Below are positions 1-7,869 of a stretch of 33,814 nt of DNA, piece by piece. Source of the stretch: Sporichthyaceae bacterium (lineage in GTDB: Bacteria; Actinomycetota; Actinomycetes; Sporichthyales; Sporichthyaceae); NCBI GenBank assembly GCA_036493475.1, contig DASXPS010000104.1:1-33814 (forward strand), read 5' to 3'. The notes under the pieces were generated by a model that saw nothing but the letters and a program-made list of their open reading frames with translations, was not told the origin of the DNA and searched no databases. A program made the position numbers and the translations under genes. Numbering within the stretch: the stretch's first letter is position 1; each line of letters opens with the position of its first letter.

Positions 1-55
1 GGCCCGCAGTAGCCCCCGAACCCGAGGGCCGGAGGCCGGCCGGGCTGACGTCGCC

Positions 56-280
56 TAAAGCGACCGACCCACGACGGCGCTCAGCCACGCACGGCGGGAA
101 GGGAAGCAGCGACGAAGCACGCACGGCCGCAGGCCCGCCCGAACAACGGCGGGAGGCCCGACTCACGCGGGCGGCAGGCGATGCGAGCGGAGGAGCGTAA
201 AGCGACCGACCCACCACCAAGTTCAACCAGGCACGGACAGGAGGGAAGCAGCGACGTAGCTCGCGTCGCCTGCGGCCCGC
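56..280. repeat. Imperfect direct repeat, two ~85-base units in non-coding left edge
   Basis: Two related segments lie at about 56-140 and 198-280, offset by 142 bases. Both open with TAAAGCGACCGACCCA, share GGGAAGCAGCGACG about 47 bases further on, and end in a GGCCCGCCC-type run. The middle of each unit has diverged. No convincing gene covers bases 1-408: the short open frames there have low-complexity Arg/Gly/Pro translations typical of GC-rich non-coding DNA. The repeat may be a decayed duplicated intergenic element or a structured leader; its role is unknown. Confidence 0.5.
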
Positions 281-305
281 CCCCCACCCCGGGCACCAAA
301 CACCG

Positions 306-333
306 TTGCGTCCGGCCAACCCGCGGTTATAGC
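306..333 (+). promoter_or_regulatory. Possible promoter for the MFS gene
   Basis: TTGCGT (306-311) and TATAGC (328-333) are spaced by 16 bases and resemble primary sigma -35 and -10 boxes. The AT-richer GGTTATAG stands out in very GC-rich surroundings. It would give a leader of about 70 bases before the TTG start at 409. This is a pattern match only. Confidence 0.3.
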
Positions 334-408
334 GCGCGCTCGGCCGGACGTTACGGAGATGGTGGGGGCCGGAAAGGAGGGTGACTAGCCTTCCCGCAGG
401 AGAACCCC

Positions 409-1722
409 TTGGCGGACGGTTTGGAGCGCATGGCGGCGCAGGCATCTTCGGTGGACCCCGTCATGCGGCGCTCGATTTGGATCGCGGCGTTCGGGACGGT
501 GGTGGAGTGGTACGACTTCAGCCTCTACCTCTACCTCACGCCGGTCATGGGCCGAGTCTTCTTCCACAGCGAACACTCGACGATCCGCGCCTACCTGGTG
601 TTCGCCATCGCCTACCTGATGCGTCCGGTGGGGGCCATGTTCTTCGGCCACTTCGGCGATCGGATGGGCCGGCGCATCAGCCTGGTCATCTCCGCCGGGG
701 TGATGGCGGTGGCCATGGCGATCACCGCGCTGTTGCCGTCGTATGACCGGATCGGACCGTACGCGGGTGTGCTGCTGTTGCTCCTGCGTGCACTCATGGG
801 GTTCTCGGTCGGCGGTGAGTACACCGGCATCCTCGTCTACCTGCTGGAGGTCACCGGGCCACGGCGACGGGGGTATGTGGCCAGCTGGGCGCCGGCCACG
901 AGCCAGATCGGGGCGCTGCTGGCGGTGGGCCTGGCCACCCTGTTCACCGCCCAGCTGTCCGACGATGCGCTCGACGCGTGGGGTTGGCGGGTGCTCTACG
1001 GCGTCGGGGCGCTGCTGGCGACCGGCATGCTGCTCGCCCGCCGCTCGCTGCACGAGACGCCAACCTTCGACCGGCTCCGGGCGCAAGGGCGCATCTCGCG
1101 CGCTCCGCTGCGCGACGTGCTGCGCGAACAACCTCGCGGGGTGCTGGCCGCGTTCATCATGAGCGCGCTGGGCTCGGTCTCCTATTACGTCGCGATCGGC
1201 TACGTACCCACCTTCCTTTCCGATGTCGTCGGGAGGTCCCCGGTCAGCTCTTTGGCCCTGTCCACCATCGCCGGCGCGATCGTCTTCGCGGTCACCCCGG
1301 TCATCGGATGGCTCTCCGACGTCACCGGCCGCAAACCGGTGATGATCGGCACCGCGCTGGCCATCGCCCTCCCCGCCCTGCCCCTCTTCGCCGTGCTGAA
1401 CGCGGGGACCTCCGGACCCACGCTCGCCGCCATGGTGGCGCTCGCGGTGCCGGCGGCGGCGGCCAGCGCCGTCTTCGCTTCCGCCATCCCGGAACAGCTC
1501 GCCGCCGTCGGGCGGTTCAGCGGACTTGCCCTCGGCTACAACGCGGCCACGGCGCTGTTCGGCGGCCTCAGCCCGCTGATCGCCTCGGTCCTGGTCTCGG
1601 TCACGGGGTGGCGCCTCGCGCCCGCAGTTTTCCTGCTCGGCACCGGACTACTCGTCCTGCCCTTCCTGGTCCGGCTACCGGAGACCGCTCACCAGCCGCT
1701 ACCCGACGAGCCCCGCAGGTGA
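409..1722 (+). CDS. MHS-family major facilitator transporter
   Basis: Predicted 437-residue inner-membrane carrier with about 12 hydrophobic segments. The N-terminal GTVVEWYDFSLY and the RPVGAMFFGHFGDRMGRR loop between helices 2 and 3 are hallmarks of the metabolite:H+ symporter (MHS) branch of the major facilitator superfamily, whose members import organic acids, betaines or aromatic acids with protons. GGEYTG in helix 4 and SDVTGRKP between helices 8 and 9 also fit, and the length is typical. A TTG start at 409 is chosen because AGGAG (398-402) lies six bases upstream; an ATG at 430 is the alternative. The gene converges on the transporter operon, with only 12 bases between the two stop codons. 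The substrate cannot be read from sequence; an organic acid is the usual guess. Confidence 0.88.
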   Translation: MADGLERMAAQASSVDPVMRRSIWIAAFGTVVEWYDFSLYLYLTPVMGRVFFHSEHSTIRAYLVFAIAYLMRPVGAMFFGHFGDRMGRRISLVISAGVMAVAMAITALLPSYDRIGPYAGVLLLLLRALMGFSVGGEYTGILVYLLEVTGPRRRGYVASWAPATSQIGALLAVGLATLFTAQLSDDALDAWGWRVLYGVGALLATGMLLARRSLHETPTFDRLRAQGRISRAPLRDVLREQPRGVLAAFIMSALGSVSYYVAIGYVPTFLSDVVGRSPVSSLALSTIAGAIVFAVTPVIGWLSDVTGRKPVMIGTALAIALPALPLFAVLNAGTSGPTLAAMVALAVPAAAASAVFASAIPEQLAAVGRFSGLALGYNAATALFGGLSPLIASVLVSVTGWRLAPAVFLLGTGLLVLPFLVRLPETAHQPLPDEPRR

Positions 1723-1734
1723 TGGAGGTGAGCG

Positions 1735-2214
1735 CTACTTCTGCTGCAGGCCCCCGAGAAAGTCAGCAGCCTGACGCATGGTCACATCGCCGGGCTGCAC
1801 CACGGGTTGCAACTGGTCGGCTCCCTTCCGCGTCCCGTCCGCCATGGCCTGCAGGAAGGCATTGGCCTGCGGGTTGAACTGGGCCAACGGCGCCGTGCCC
1901 TGACGGCCGGCGTCGATGAACTTCGCCGACCCCGGCGCCATCGCCTGGAACGTCTGCGGGCCCGCGCCCTCCGCCAACAACACCTGGGAGGTCACCGGGT
2001 TGGCCTGCGGCGGGAACTGCGACACGCCCAGGTTCAACAACCCGGTGCCGATGCCATAGATCTCCGGCAGCACCAGCGTGGACCCGGTCGCGCAGTAGTC
2101 GAAGAAGTTCGACAGCCCGGTTACCCGGGGCGGCGGTGCATCATCGGCGTGTGCCGCGGGCGCGAACCCCAGCAGCGAACCACCCGCCACCACCACAGCC
2201 AGCAAAACCTTCAT
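1735..2214 (-). CDS. Small secreted protein of unknown function, end of the Liv operon
   Basis: 159 residues beginning MKVLLAVVVAGGS with a classical signal peptide likely cleaved after AAHA, so the mature protein is exported. I recognise no domain; the mature part is rich in Gln, Pro and Ala with a single Cys (DYCATGS). The start at 2214 is chosen because it begins the signal peptide directly and has GAGAGGAC just upstream. An ATG at 2232 overlaps the livG stop as ATGA and would add six residues, so ribosomes may re-initiate from there. It is the last gene of the long minus-strand transporter unit, which suggests (inference) an extracytoplasmic accessory role in uptake. Confidence 0.65.
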   Translation of the reverse strand: MKVLLAVVVAGGSLLGFAPAAHADDAPPPRVTGLSNFFDYCATGSTLVLPEIYGIGTGLLNLGVSQFPPQANPVTSQVLLAEGAGPQTFQAMAPGSAKFIDAGRQGTAPLAQFNPQANAFLQAMADGTRKGADQLQPVVQPGDVTMRQAADFLGGLQQK

Positions 2215-2228
2215 CGTCGTCCTCTCGC

Positions 2229-3008
2229 TCATGCGGCGTCCTTGCCCAGGTACGCGGCCTGCACCTCGGCGCTGGTGCGCACGTCCTGCGCGGTGCCGGC
2301 CATCAGCGGCTTGCCGAAGTCCAGCACGAAAATCCAGTCACAGATGTCCAGCACCAAACTCATGTCGTGCTCGACCATGAGGATCCCGATGCCGCGCAGC
2401 GCCACCAGGTCCCGCAGCAGCTCACCGAACGCCTTGGACTCCGCCGGGTCCAGACCCGACGACGGCTCGTCGAGCAGCAGGATCCGCGGCCGCCGGGCCA
2501 TCGCCCGGGCGAGCTCCACCAGCCGGCCCTGACCGGTGGACAGCGACCCCACCACCCGATCGGCCATCGGCGCCAACCCGGTGTCGTGCAGGATCTCGTC
2601 AGCCGCCCGGCGGATCTCCCGTCGCCGCGCCCGACCCGCGGATCGCAACCCCAGTTGGGAAACCGGGTCCCAGCTCAACCAGCGGGCCTCAACGCCGAAC
2701 TCCACGTTCTCCCGCACGGTCATCGTGGTGAACAGCTCCAGGCGCTGGAACGTGCGGCCCAGGCCCATCCGCGCACGACGTGACGGCCCGTGCCGCGCGA
2801 GGTCCTCGCCGTCGAGGGAAACCTTGCCCGCTGCCGCCGCCTGCAGCCCGCTGCACACGTTGAACAACGTGGTCTTGCCCGCGCCGTTCGGACCGATGAG
2901 GCCGGTAATCCGGCCGGGCGGGGCGTGCACGCTCACCCCGTCCAACGCGGTCAGTCCACCGAAGCGGACAACGACGTCCTCGGCCCGCAGGCCTTCCGCC
3001 TGGCTCAT
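2229..3008 (-). CDS. livG: Liv-type ABC transporter ATP-binding protein LivG
   Basis: 259-residue cytoplasmic ATPase that would energise a branched-chain-amino-acid-type (HAAT) importer together with LivF and the LivH-LivM permease. Visible motifs are Walker A GPNGAGKTT (about 39-47), an ABC signature LSTGQ (the usual form is LSGGQ), Walker B ILLLDEPSSGLD and the switch histidine in VEHD. The FQRLELFTTMTVRENV segment is typical of LivG. The ATG at 3008 is chosen because it overlaps the livF stop as ATGA; a longer frame reaches upstream but duplicates livF coding sequence. This is the only LivG in the window, although there are two complete LivHM/LivF sets, so it may serve both. Confidence 0.93.
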   Translation of the reverse strand: MSQAEGLRAEDVVVRFGGLTALDGVSVHAPPGRITGLIGPNGAGKTTLFNVCSGLQAAAAGKVSLDGEDLARHGPSRRARMGLGRTFQRLELFTTMTVRENVEFGVEARWLSWDPVSQLGLRSAGRARRREIRRAADEILHDTGLAPMADRVVGSLSTGQGRLVELARAMARRPRILLLDEPSSGLDPAESKAFGELLRDLVALRGIGILMVEHDMSLVLDICDWIFVLDFGKPLMAGTAQDVRTSAEVQAAYLGKDAA

Positions 3009-3706
3009 GCCACTCCCTCCCCCAGATACCGGGAGAACACCGCGCCGCCCTCGCACTGCGCGGGCTCGCCGACAAACACCACCCGGCCCTTGTGCAGGAT
3101 GTAGACGTAGTCCGCGATGGCCAACGCCCGGTGCACGTACTGCTCGACGATGAGCAGCGAGCGGCCCTCCGCCTTCAACATGGCCACCGCGTTGAACAAC
3201 TCGTCGATGACCACCGGCGCCAACCCGACCGACAGCTCGTCGATCATCAGCAGCGCAGGCTGCGTCACCAACGCCCGGGCCACGGCCAGCATCTGCTGCT
3301 GGCCACCGGACATGGTCCCGGCGGTCTGGGACAACCGCTCGCCCAACACCGGGAAGTACTTCGTCGCGGTACGCACCGCCTCGGCCTTGCGTCGACCTCG
3401 CACGTGCATGGCCAGGTTCTCCGCCACCGTCAGGTTGCGGAAGATGCCGCGGCCCTCCGGGATCAGGCAGATGCCCGCCTCGACCCGGCTGTGCGGGGCG
3501 CTGTGCGCGAGCGGCCGGCCGTTCCAGAGCAGGTCACCCGCACTCGGGTGGACCAGGCCGGCGATGGTCTTCAGCGTGGTGGTCTTGCCGGCGCCGTTGG
3601 AGCCGAGCAGCGCCACCGTGGCGCCGTCCGGCACCATGATGCTGACGTCGTGCAGCACCTCGGTGCGCCCGTATCCGGCGCGCACATGGCGCAGTTCCAG
3701 GCTCAT
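3005..3706 (-). CDS. livF: Liv-type ABC transporter ATP-binding protein LivF (copy 1)
   Basis: 233-residue ATPase starting MSLELRHVRAGYG. It has Walker A GSNGAGKTT, the LivF-typical ICLIPEGRGIFRNLTV segment, signature MSGGQQQMLAVARAL, Walker B LLMIDELSVGLAP and the VEQYV switch region. LivF pairs with LivG at the cytoplasmic face of the permease. The start at 3706 fits family length and its ATG overlaps the stop of the upstream mini-ORF cassette (3703-3783) as ATGA. The same frame stays open upstream through the cassette, so an N-terminally extended form is formally possible but unlikely. The livG start overlaps its stop. Confidence 0.93.
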   Translation of the reverse strand: MSLELRHVRAGYGRTEVLHDVSIMVPDGATVALLGSNGAGKTTTLKTIAGLVHPSAGDLLWNGRPLAHSAPHSRVEAGICLIPEGRGIFRNLTVAENLAMHVRGRRKAEAVRTATKYFPVLGERLSQTAGTMSGGQQQMLAVARALVTQPALLMIDELSVGLAPVVIDELFNAVAMLKAEGRSLLIVEQYVHRALAIADYVYILHKGRVVFVGEPAQCEGGAVFSRYLGEGVA

Positions 3707-3783
3707 CGACGTCCCTCGTTCCTCGGGACGCCGATGAGGCACGATCGCACTGTGCTCATTGATGAGCTCGCAAGCTCGCTCAT
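3703..3783 (-). repeat. MIRU-like cassette, full copy 1 (26-codon mini-ORF)
   Basis: An 81-base interspersed element exactly filling the gap between the LivHM fusion and livF. On the minus strand it is an open frame beginning MSELASSSMSTV and ending in a TGA that forms ATGA with the livF start; its own ATG forms ATGA with the LivHM stop. Bases 3705-3735 form an 11-bp stem (one G.U) around the loop GAGGAACGA, which carries the Shine-Dalgarno of livF while the livF AUG begins in the stem. ATGAGC flanks both ends. Codons such as TCA, ACA and AGG are unlike the GC-ending codons of neighbours. Whether the peptide itself matters is unknown. Confidence 0.85.
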
Positions 3784-5726
3784 CTCGTGGCCACCAACCG
3801 CTCGGCCATGCGGGCCCGACGGGCCGCAACGCGCGGTACCCCGTCCTCGGCCCACCGTGCCACGAAAGCCTTGCGGGGTAGCTCGGTGAGCATCCCGATC
3901 ACGCCATTGGGCGCCTGCGCGAACACGATGGCGGCCACGCCGAACGCGGCGGTCTGGTAGTTGATGACCGAGGCGGAGGTGAAGAACGCCGGGATCGCCA
4001 CCAGCAGCAGCGTGGCCAACGTGGCCCCGCCCAGCGTCGCCGCACCGGCCGCGACCAGCACGGTCACCCACAGCATCGAGGACAGGAAGTTGAAGCTGGT
4101 GGTGGAAACGCTGCTCACCTGCGCACCGAGCAGTCCGCCGGCGATCGCCGCGAAGAACCCGCTGGTGCAGAACACCACGGTCCGCGCGGCGGTGGTGTTG
4201 ATGCCGAGCGTCTCCACCGCGACGTTGCTGTCCGCGGTGGCCCGCAGCAGCCGACCCAGCCGGGTGGCCCGCACGGTCTCGATGACCACCACCGACACGA
4301 TGGAGATCACCAGCACGAACCAGTAGAACCCGTTGGTGCCGGTCAGGTCGTGCCCGAACACCGACGGCCGGTTCACCCCGAGCTGGCCCGGGGGGCCGAA
4401 CACCCACGAGGTGCGGAACAGCAGGTTCTGGAACAGCACACCGAAGCCGAAGGTGGCCAGCGCCAGGAACAGCCCGGACAACCGGATCGCCGGGATGGCC
4501 AGCAGGCCGGCCACCGGCACCACGATCAACCCGGACAACAACAGCGCGGGCACGAACGGCACGCCCTGGTGCTGGAGGTGCCCGAGGGTGGTGGCGCCCA
4601 GCGCCACGAAAACCGCGTGGCACAGGGAAATCTGCCGGGACAGACCGAGCAGCAGGCTGAGGCTGGCGAACACCACCAGCATGGCCAGCGCGGTCGTCGC
4701 GGTGGTGACCCGACTGTCCGTGGCGATCGACGGGATCGCCAGAGCCACCGCCCCAATGCCGATCAGCAGCGCGGTGGGGAACCGCCGCGCGCCCGGCGCC
4801 AGCCCGGCCGCCGAGGTACGCGCGCTCACGTTACGAGTCAGTTCCACGAAGCTGCCGCGCTTGCTGACCAGCAACACCCCGAACAGCACGATGAACGGCA
4901 GACTCGGCGGAAGACCACCGAGCCAGGTGTGCGAGGTCGCCCAGCGGCCGGTCCACTTGGTGGACAGCTGCCCGGCGATACCGAGCCCGATCGCACCCAC
5001 GTAGGCGATCGGCAGGCTACGCAGCTTGCCCAACGCGGCCGCGCCGAACGCCTGCACCACCAGCAGGGTGAGCAGGGTGGCGTCCACCCCGAGGGTCGGC
5101 GCGAGCAGCACGCCGGCCAGCGCTGCGAACGAGGACCCGAGCATCCAGGCCATCGCCGTGGTGCGCGAGGCGTTCGCCCCGGTCAGTTCGGACAGCTGCG
5201 GATCGTCGACCACCGCGCGCATGTCCAGTCCGGTCTGGGTGCGGGTGAAGAAGAGGACCAGGCCCAGGCCCAGCCCGGCGGCGATCGAGGTGATCGCGAT
5301 CTGGTCGTAGCCGACGTTGACCTGGCCGAGGTCGACCACTCCGGAGGGGAAGATGTTCGGCACCGGGCGCACGGTCGGCCCGTACTTGATGATGACCGCG
5401 CCCTGCAGTGCGATCAGCAGGCCGATGGACACCACCACGTACGCGGCGGAACCGGCGCCGACCAAACGGCGGAACAACGCCTTGTCCACCACGATGCCGA
5501 TCAGTGGGCCGAGCCCGAACACGATCAGCAGCAGGGCGAGCACGGGCTTCACGTGGTGGGTGACGGTCAGCGTGTAGTACACGTAGGCCGAAACCATCGC
5601 GACCGTGCCGTGCGCGAAGTTGAACACGCCGGACGTGGTGTAGGTAACCACCAAGCCCAGCGCTGCCAACGCGTAGATGGAGCCGGAGGTGATCCCCAGC
5701 ACCAGGAATGGCAGGTAATCGCTCAT
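3780..5726 (-). CDS. Fused LivH-LivM ABC permease (module 1)
   Basis: 648-residue membrane protein joining the two permease subunits of a Liv-type importer. The first half (about 1-310) is LivH-like: it opens with LPFLVLGITSGSIYALAALG and has TYTTSGVFNFAHGTVAM. The second half (about 320-630) is LivM-like, with LLLGLSRQISLCHAVFVALG and FLALATFGFGVLFQ. Such fusions form both halves of the transmembrane channel in one chain. The ATG at 5726 lies eight bases after the upstream stop and begins directly at the first helix. Its TGA overlaps the mini-ORF cassette. A paralogous fusion is at 14061-15968 and the end of a third at 33316. The family transports branched-chain amino acids, amides, urea or aromatic acids; the substrate here is not known. 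Confidence 0.93.
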   Translation of the reverse strand: MSDYLPFLVLGITSGSIYALAALGLVVTYTTSGVFNFAHGTVAMVSAYVYYTLTVTHHVKPVLALLLIVFGLGPLIGIVVDKALFRRLVGAGSAAYVVVSIGLLIALQGAVIIKYGPTVRPVPNIFPSGVVDLGQVNVGYDQIAITSIAAGLGLGLVLFFTRTQTGLDMRAVVDDPQLSELTGANASRTTAMAWMLGSSFAALAGVLLAPTLGVDATLLTLLVVQAFGAAALGKLRSLPIAYVGAIGLGIAGQLSTKWTGRWATSHTWLGGLPPSLPFIVLFGVLLVSKRGSFVELTRNVSARTSAAGLAPGARRFPTALLIGIGAVALAIPSIATDSRVTTATTALAMLVVFASLSLLLGLSRQISLCHAVFVALGATTLGHLQHQGVPFVPALLLSGLIVVPVAGLLAIPAIRLSGLFLALATFGFGVLFQNLLFRTSWVFGPPGQLGVNRPSVFGHDLTGTNGFYWFVLVISIVSVVVIETVRATRLGRLLRATADSNVAVETLGINTTAARTVVFCTSGFFAAIAGGLLGAQVSSVSTTSFNFLSSMLWVTVLVAAGAATLGGATLATLLLVAIPAFFTSASVINYQTAAFGVAAIVFAQAPNGVIGMLTELPRKAFVARWAEDGVPRVAARRARMAERLVATR

Positions 5727-5734
5727 CAGACCGA

Positions 5735-6550
5735 CTACTGCTCGGCGCAGATCGCGCAGCGCTCGACACCGGCCGGCAACGCGACCGGGTCGACCTCGGA
5801 AACGGCCTCACCGTGCAGCATGGCGCAGTGCGCCGCGTGCGCGAACCGACCGCCGTTGATGACCAGCAGGCGGCCGTCGGTCCGACGCACCGCGGCCACC
5901 GCGACCGGCTCTCTGGTCTCGAAGCGGCGCAGCAACGCGCGGCGGCGGAACTGCAGCCGTCGCTTGCCGATACCCGCCTGCATCGCAACCGCACCCACGG
6001 CCAGCACCACCACGAGCGTCGCCCATGCCGTCGAGGTGTACGCCGCACGTTGGGCGGACGCGTGCGCGGCGTGGTACCAGGCCAGGAACCCGCACAGCAG
6101 CGCGACGGCCAGCGCCGCGCCGGGCATCTTCATGGCGAGCACGGCGGCGTCACCGCCGGTGACCCGCTGCGCCAGACCCACCTTCACCGGCGTCGTCCGG
6201 TGCCCGTTGCTGGTGGCCGCGCTGCGCGCGGTCGTCCGCACCGACTCGACACCGTCGGCGTCGGACGGCGACCCCAACTGCTCCGGCGACAGCCGCAGGA
6301 TCGCCGCCTCGATGCGGTCGAGCTTGCGCCACTCGTCGTGCATGTCCGCGGAGCTGTACAGCAACGCGCCCACGCCGAGCAGGAACACTCCACCGAGGCC
6401 ACCGGAAATCAGGTACGCCAGGGCATCCGGGACGTACTTCGTGTGCGCCACACCGTGGTAACCCACGATGAGCGCGATCACCCCGGCCGCCAGGCAGGCC
6501 AGGGCGGCCGCCCGGTCCCATTGGGACTTGAGCACTGTCAGGACGTTCAC
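5735..6550 (-). CDS. Unknown membrane protein with C-terminal Cys/CxxC tail (fused form)
   Basis: 271 residues. The N-terminal part (MNVLTVLKSQWDRAAALACL) has two membrane helices followed by SSADMHDEWRKLDRIEAAIL, a charged amphipathic stretch. Two further helices lie around residues 135-185. The C-terminal domain is cytoplasmic-looking, Arg-rich, and ends with HAAHCAMLHG and CAICAEQ, a Cys plus CxxC arrangement that could bind a metal. I recognise no named family. The same architecture recurs split into two adjacent genes (16507-16803 and 15965-16510), again directly before a LivHM fusion, which argues for a conserved accessory of this transporter (inference). The GTG start overlaps the upstream stop as GTGA. 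Confidence 0.75.
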   Translation of the reverse strand: MNVLTVLKSQWDRAAALACLAAGVIALIVGYHGVAHTKYVPDALAYLISGGLGGVFLLGVGALLYSSADMHDEWRKLDRIEAAILRLSPEQLGSPSDADGVESVRTTARSAATSNGHRTTPVKVGLAQRVTGGDAAVLAMKMPGAALAVALLCGFLAWYHAAHASAQRAAYTSTAWATLVVVLAVGAVAMQAGIGKRRLQFRRRALLRRFETREPVAVAAVRRTDGRLLVINGGRFAHAAHCAMLHGEAVSEVDPVALPAGVERCAICAEQ

Positions 6551-7869
6551 GACGAACGCCCTCCCTTCACGCGTCGGGCCACCGAGGTCAGCACGAGCAC
6601 ACCCGTACCGATCGCGAAGGCCAAGTAGAAGAACTCAAGTTGGGGGTGCACGTCGAGGGTCTCCAGCGCGGTGCGTTCGGTGCCGGAGGCCATGGGTTGG
6701 AGATTCACCGTCGGCGGCTGTGACGAGGTGCCGGCCGGCAGCGTCGGGGTGCCCGCTACCGGCACGATCGGGGACACCGCGTCGGACGGCAGCGCCGGCA
6801 GGGACGCCGGGGGCGCCACAGCCGGTGTGGTGTCCGAGCCGGTGCCCGTCGCGGAACCCGCGGTACCCGCGGCGGTACCCGAGCCGGTCGTGCCGACCTC
6901 CGGGGTCAGCGACGACGAGGAGCCGACGATGCTGCTGGACGCGTTGCCGATCAGCGTGCGGGCCACCCCCACCGGGGAACCGTTGAACGGCAACTTGCCG
7001 CGCTGCAGGATCTGCACCCCGGCCGAGCCGCTGCCGCCGTCGTTGCCGGCCAGCGACACGCTTACCCCGGACGAGGCCAGTGCCTTGTTCAGTGCGGCCA
7101 ACCCGTCCTTGTCCGACGTCCCACCGCTGTTGCCCGGCGCCGTGATGCCCTCCTTATCGAGCCCCACGGTCTGCCCCAGCACGCTCACCCCGATCACGTC
7201 GGTGAGCGAGGTGGTGGTGGGCTTGCTGTCGCCGGGGTGCAACAACGAGACGGTGTGCACGTGCACCTCGGCGATGCGCAGCACGCCGACGTCGATGCCG
7301 CGGGTGATGCTGTCCGCCGTCGAGGTCATGGTGCCGTCCGCGCCGATGGTCACCGAGGAGTTCTGCAATGAACCCGAGGTGACGATGACGCCGGCCGTCG
7401 GACCGGCGGCCTTCGCCGCCGACACCGCCGAGCGTGGCCCGGATTCCGCGTCGAGCGTGATGGTGCCGCTGGCGTCCTGCGCGGAGGCCTTCGGCGTCAG
7501 GTTGCCGTCGGTCACCACGTAGAGCGGGTAGGTGAACGGGAAAGCCTGCCCCGTACCCACGTTGGCCAACGCGGGGGCATTGACGATGGTGTCGCCCGGG
7601 TACGGGAACGACGCGAACGCGGTGCCCGCGCCGGAGGAGTTCACGTCGGCCTGGGCCACCGGCCCACCGACGTCGTAGAACTGATCCACCACCAGGAAGC
7701 CGGGGAAGTCATAGCTGGTACGGATCCCGCTGGCGTTCGCGGTGCCCACCGCGACCCCGCCGCCGGGCGGCGGAATGTCCGCTGCCTTCGCCGGGGTCAC
7801 GCCGAGCACGCCCAACCCACCGAGCCCGAGCAGGCCGGCCCACACAGTTCCTCGCACGAACGCGCGCAT
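6547..7869 (-). CDS. Secreted FPYPGD protein with C-terminal membrane anchor (module 1)
   Basis: 440 residues starting MRAFVRGTVWAGLLG, with a signal peptide probably cleaved after PAKA. The mature protein carries AFASFPYPGD near residue 80 and a long Ser/Gly/Thr-rich region around 300-390 (GSGTAAGTAGSATGTGSD). One hydrophobic segment (FFYLAFAIGTGVLVLTSVA) with a basic tail lies at the C terminus. This predicts an extracellular domain tethered to the membrane; there is no sortase motif. A paralog with the same plan lies at 16877-18169. Neither resembles a family I can name. The start is at the ATG in the TGATG overlap with the binding-protein stop; its end overlaps the next gene as GTGA. Confidence 0.75.
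   Translation of the reverse strand: MRAFVRGTVWAGLLGLGGLGVLGVTPAKAADIPPPGGGVAVGTANASGIRTSYDFPGFLVVDQFYDVGGPVAQADVNSSGAGTAFASFPYPGDTIVNAPALANVGTGQAFPFTYPLYVVTDGNLTPKASAQDASGTITLDAESGPRSAVSAAKAAGPTAGVIVTSGSLQNSSVTIGADGTMTSTADSITRGIDVGVLRIAEVHVHTVSLLHPGDSKPTTTSLTDVIGVSVLGQTVGLDKEGITAPGNSGGTSDKDGLAALNKALASSGVSVSLAGNDGGSGSAGVQILQRGKLPFNGSPVGVARTLIGNASSSIVGSSSSLTPEVGTTGSGTAAGTAGSATGTGSDTTPAVAPPASLPALPSDAVSPIVPVAGTPTLPAGTSSQPPTVNLQPMASGTERTALETLDVHPQLEFFYLAFAIGTGVLVLTSVARRVKGGRSS

Noticed and set aside
385-1131. Minus-strand 248-codon frame opposite the MFS gene
   Set aside because: Low-complexity antisense frame; the plus strand encodes a transporter with clear family motifs.
3706-3829. N-terminally extended LivF (and similar extensions at 11840 and 16902) reading through the cassette in the downstream gene's frame
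   Set aside because: The cassette is open in this frame too (ELINEHSA, HRRTEERG), but the extensions precede proteins whose normal length begins at the ATGA start, and the upstream part overlaps other genes.
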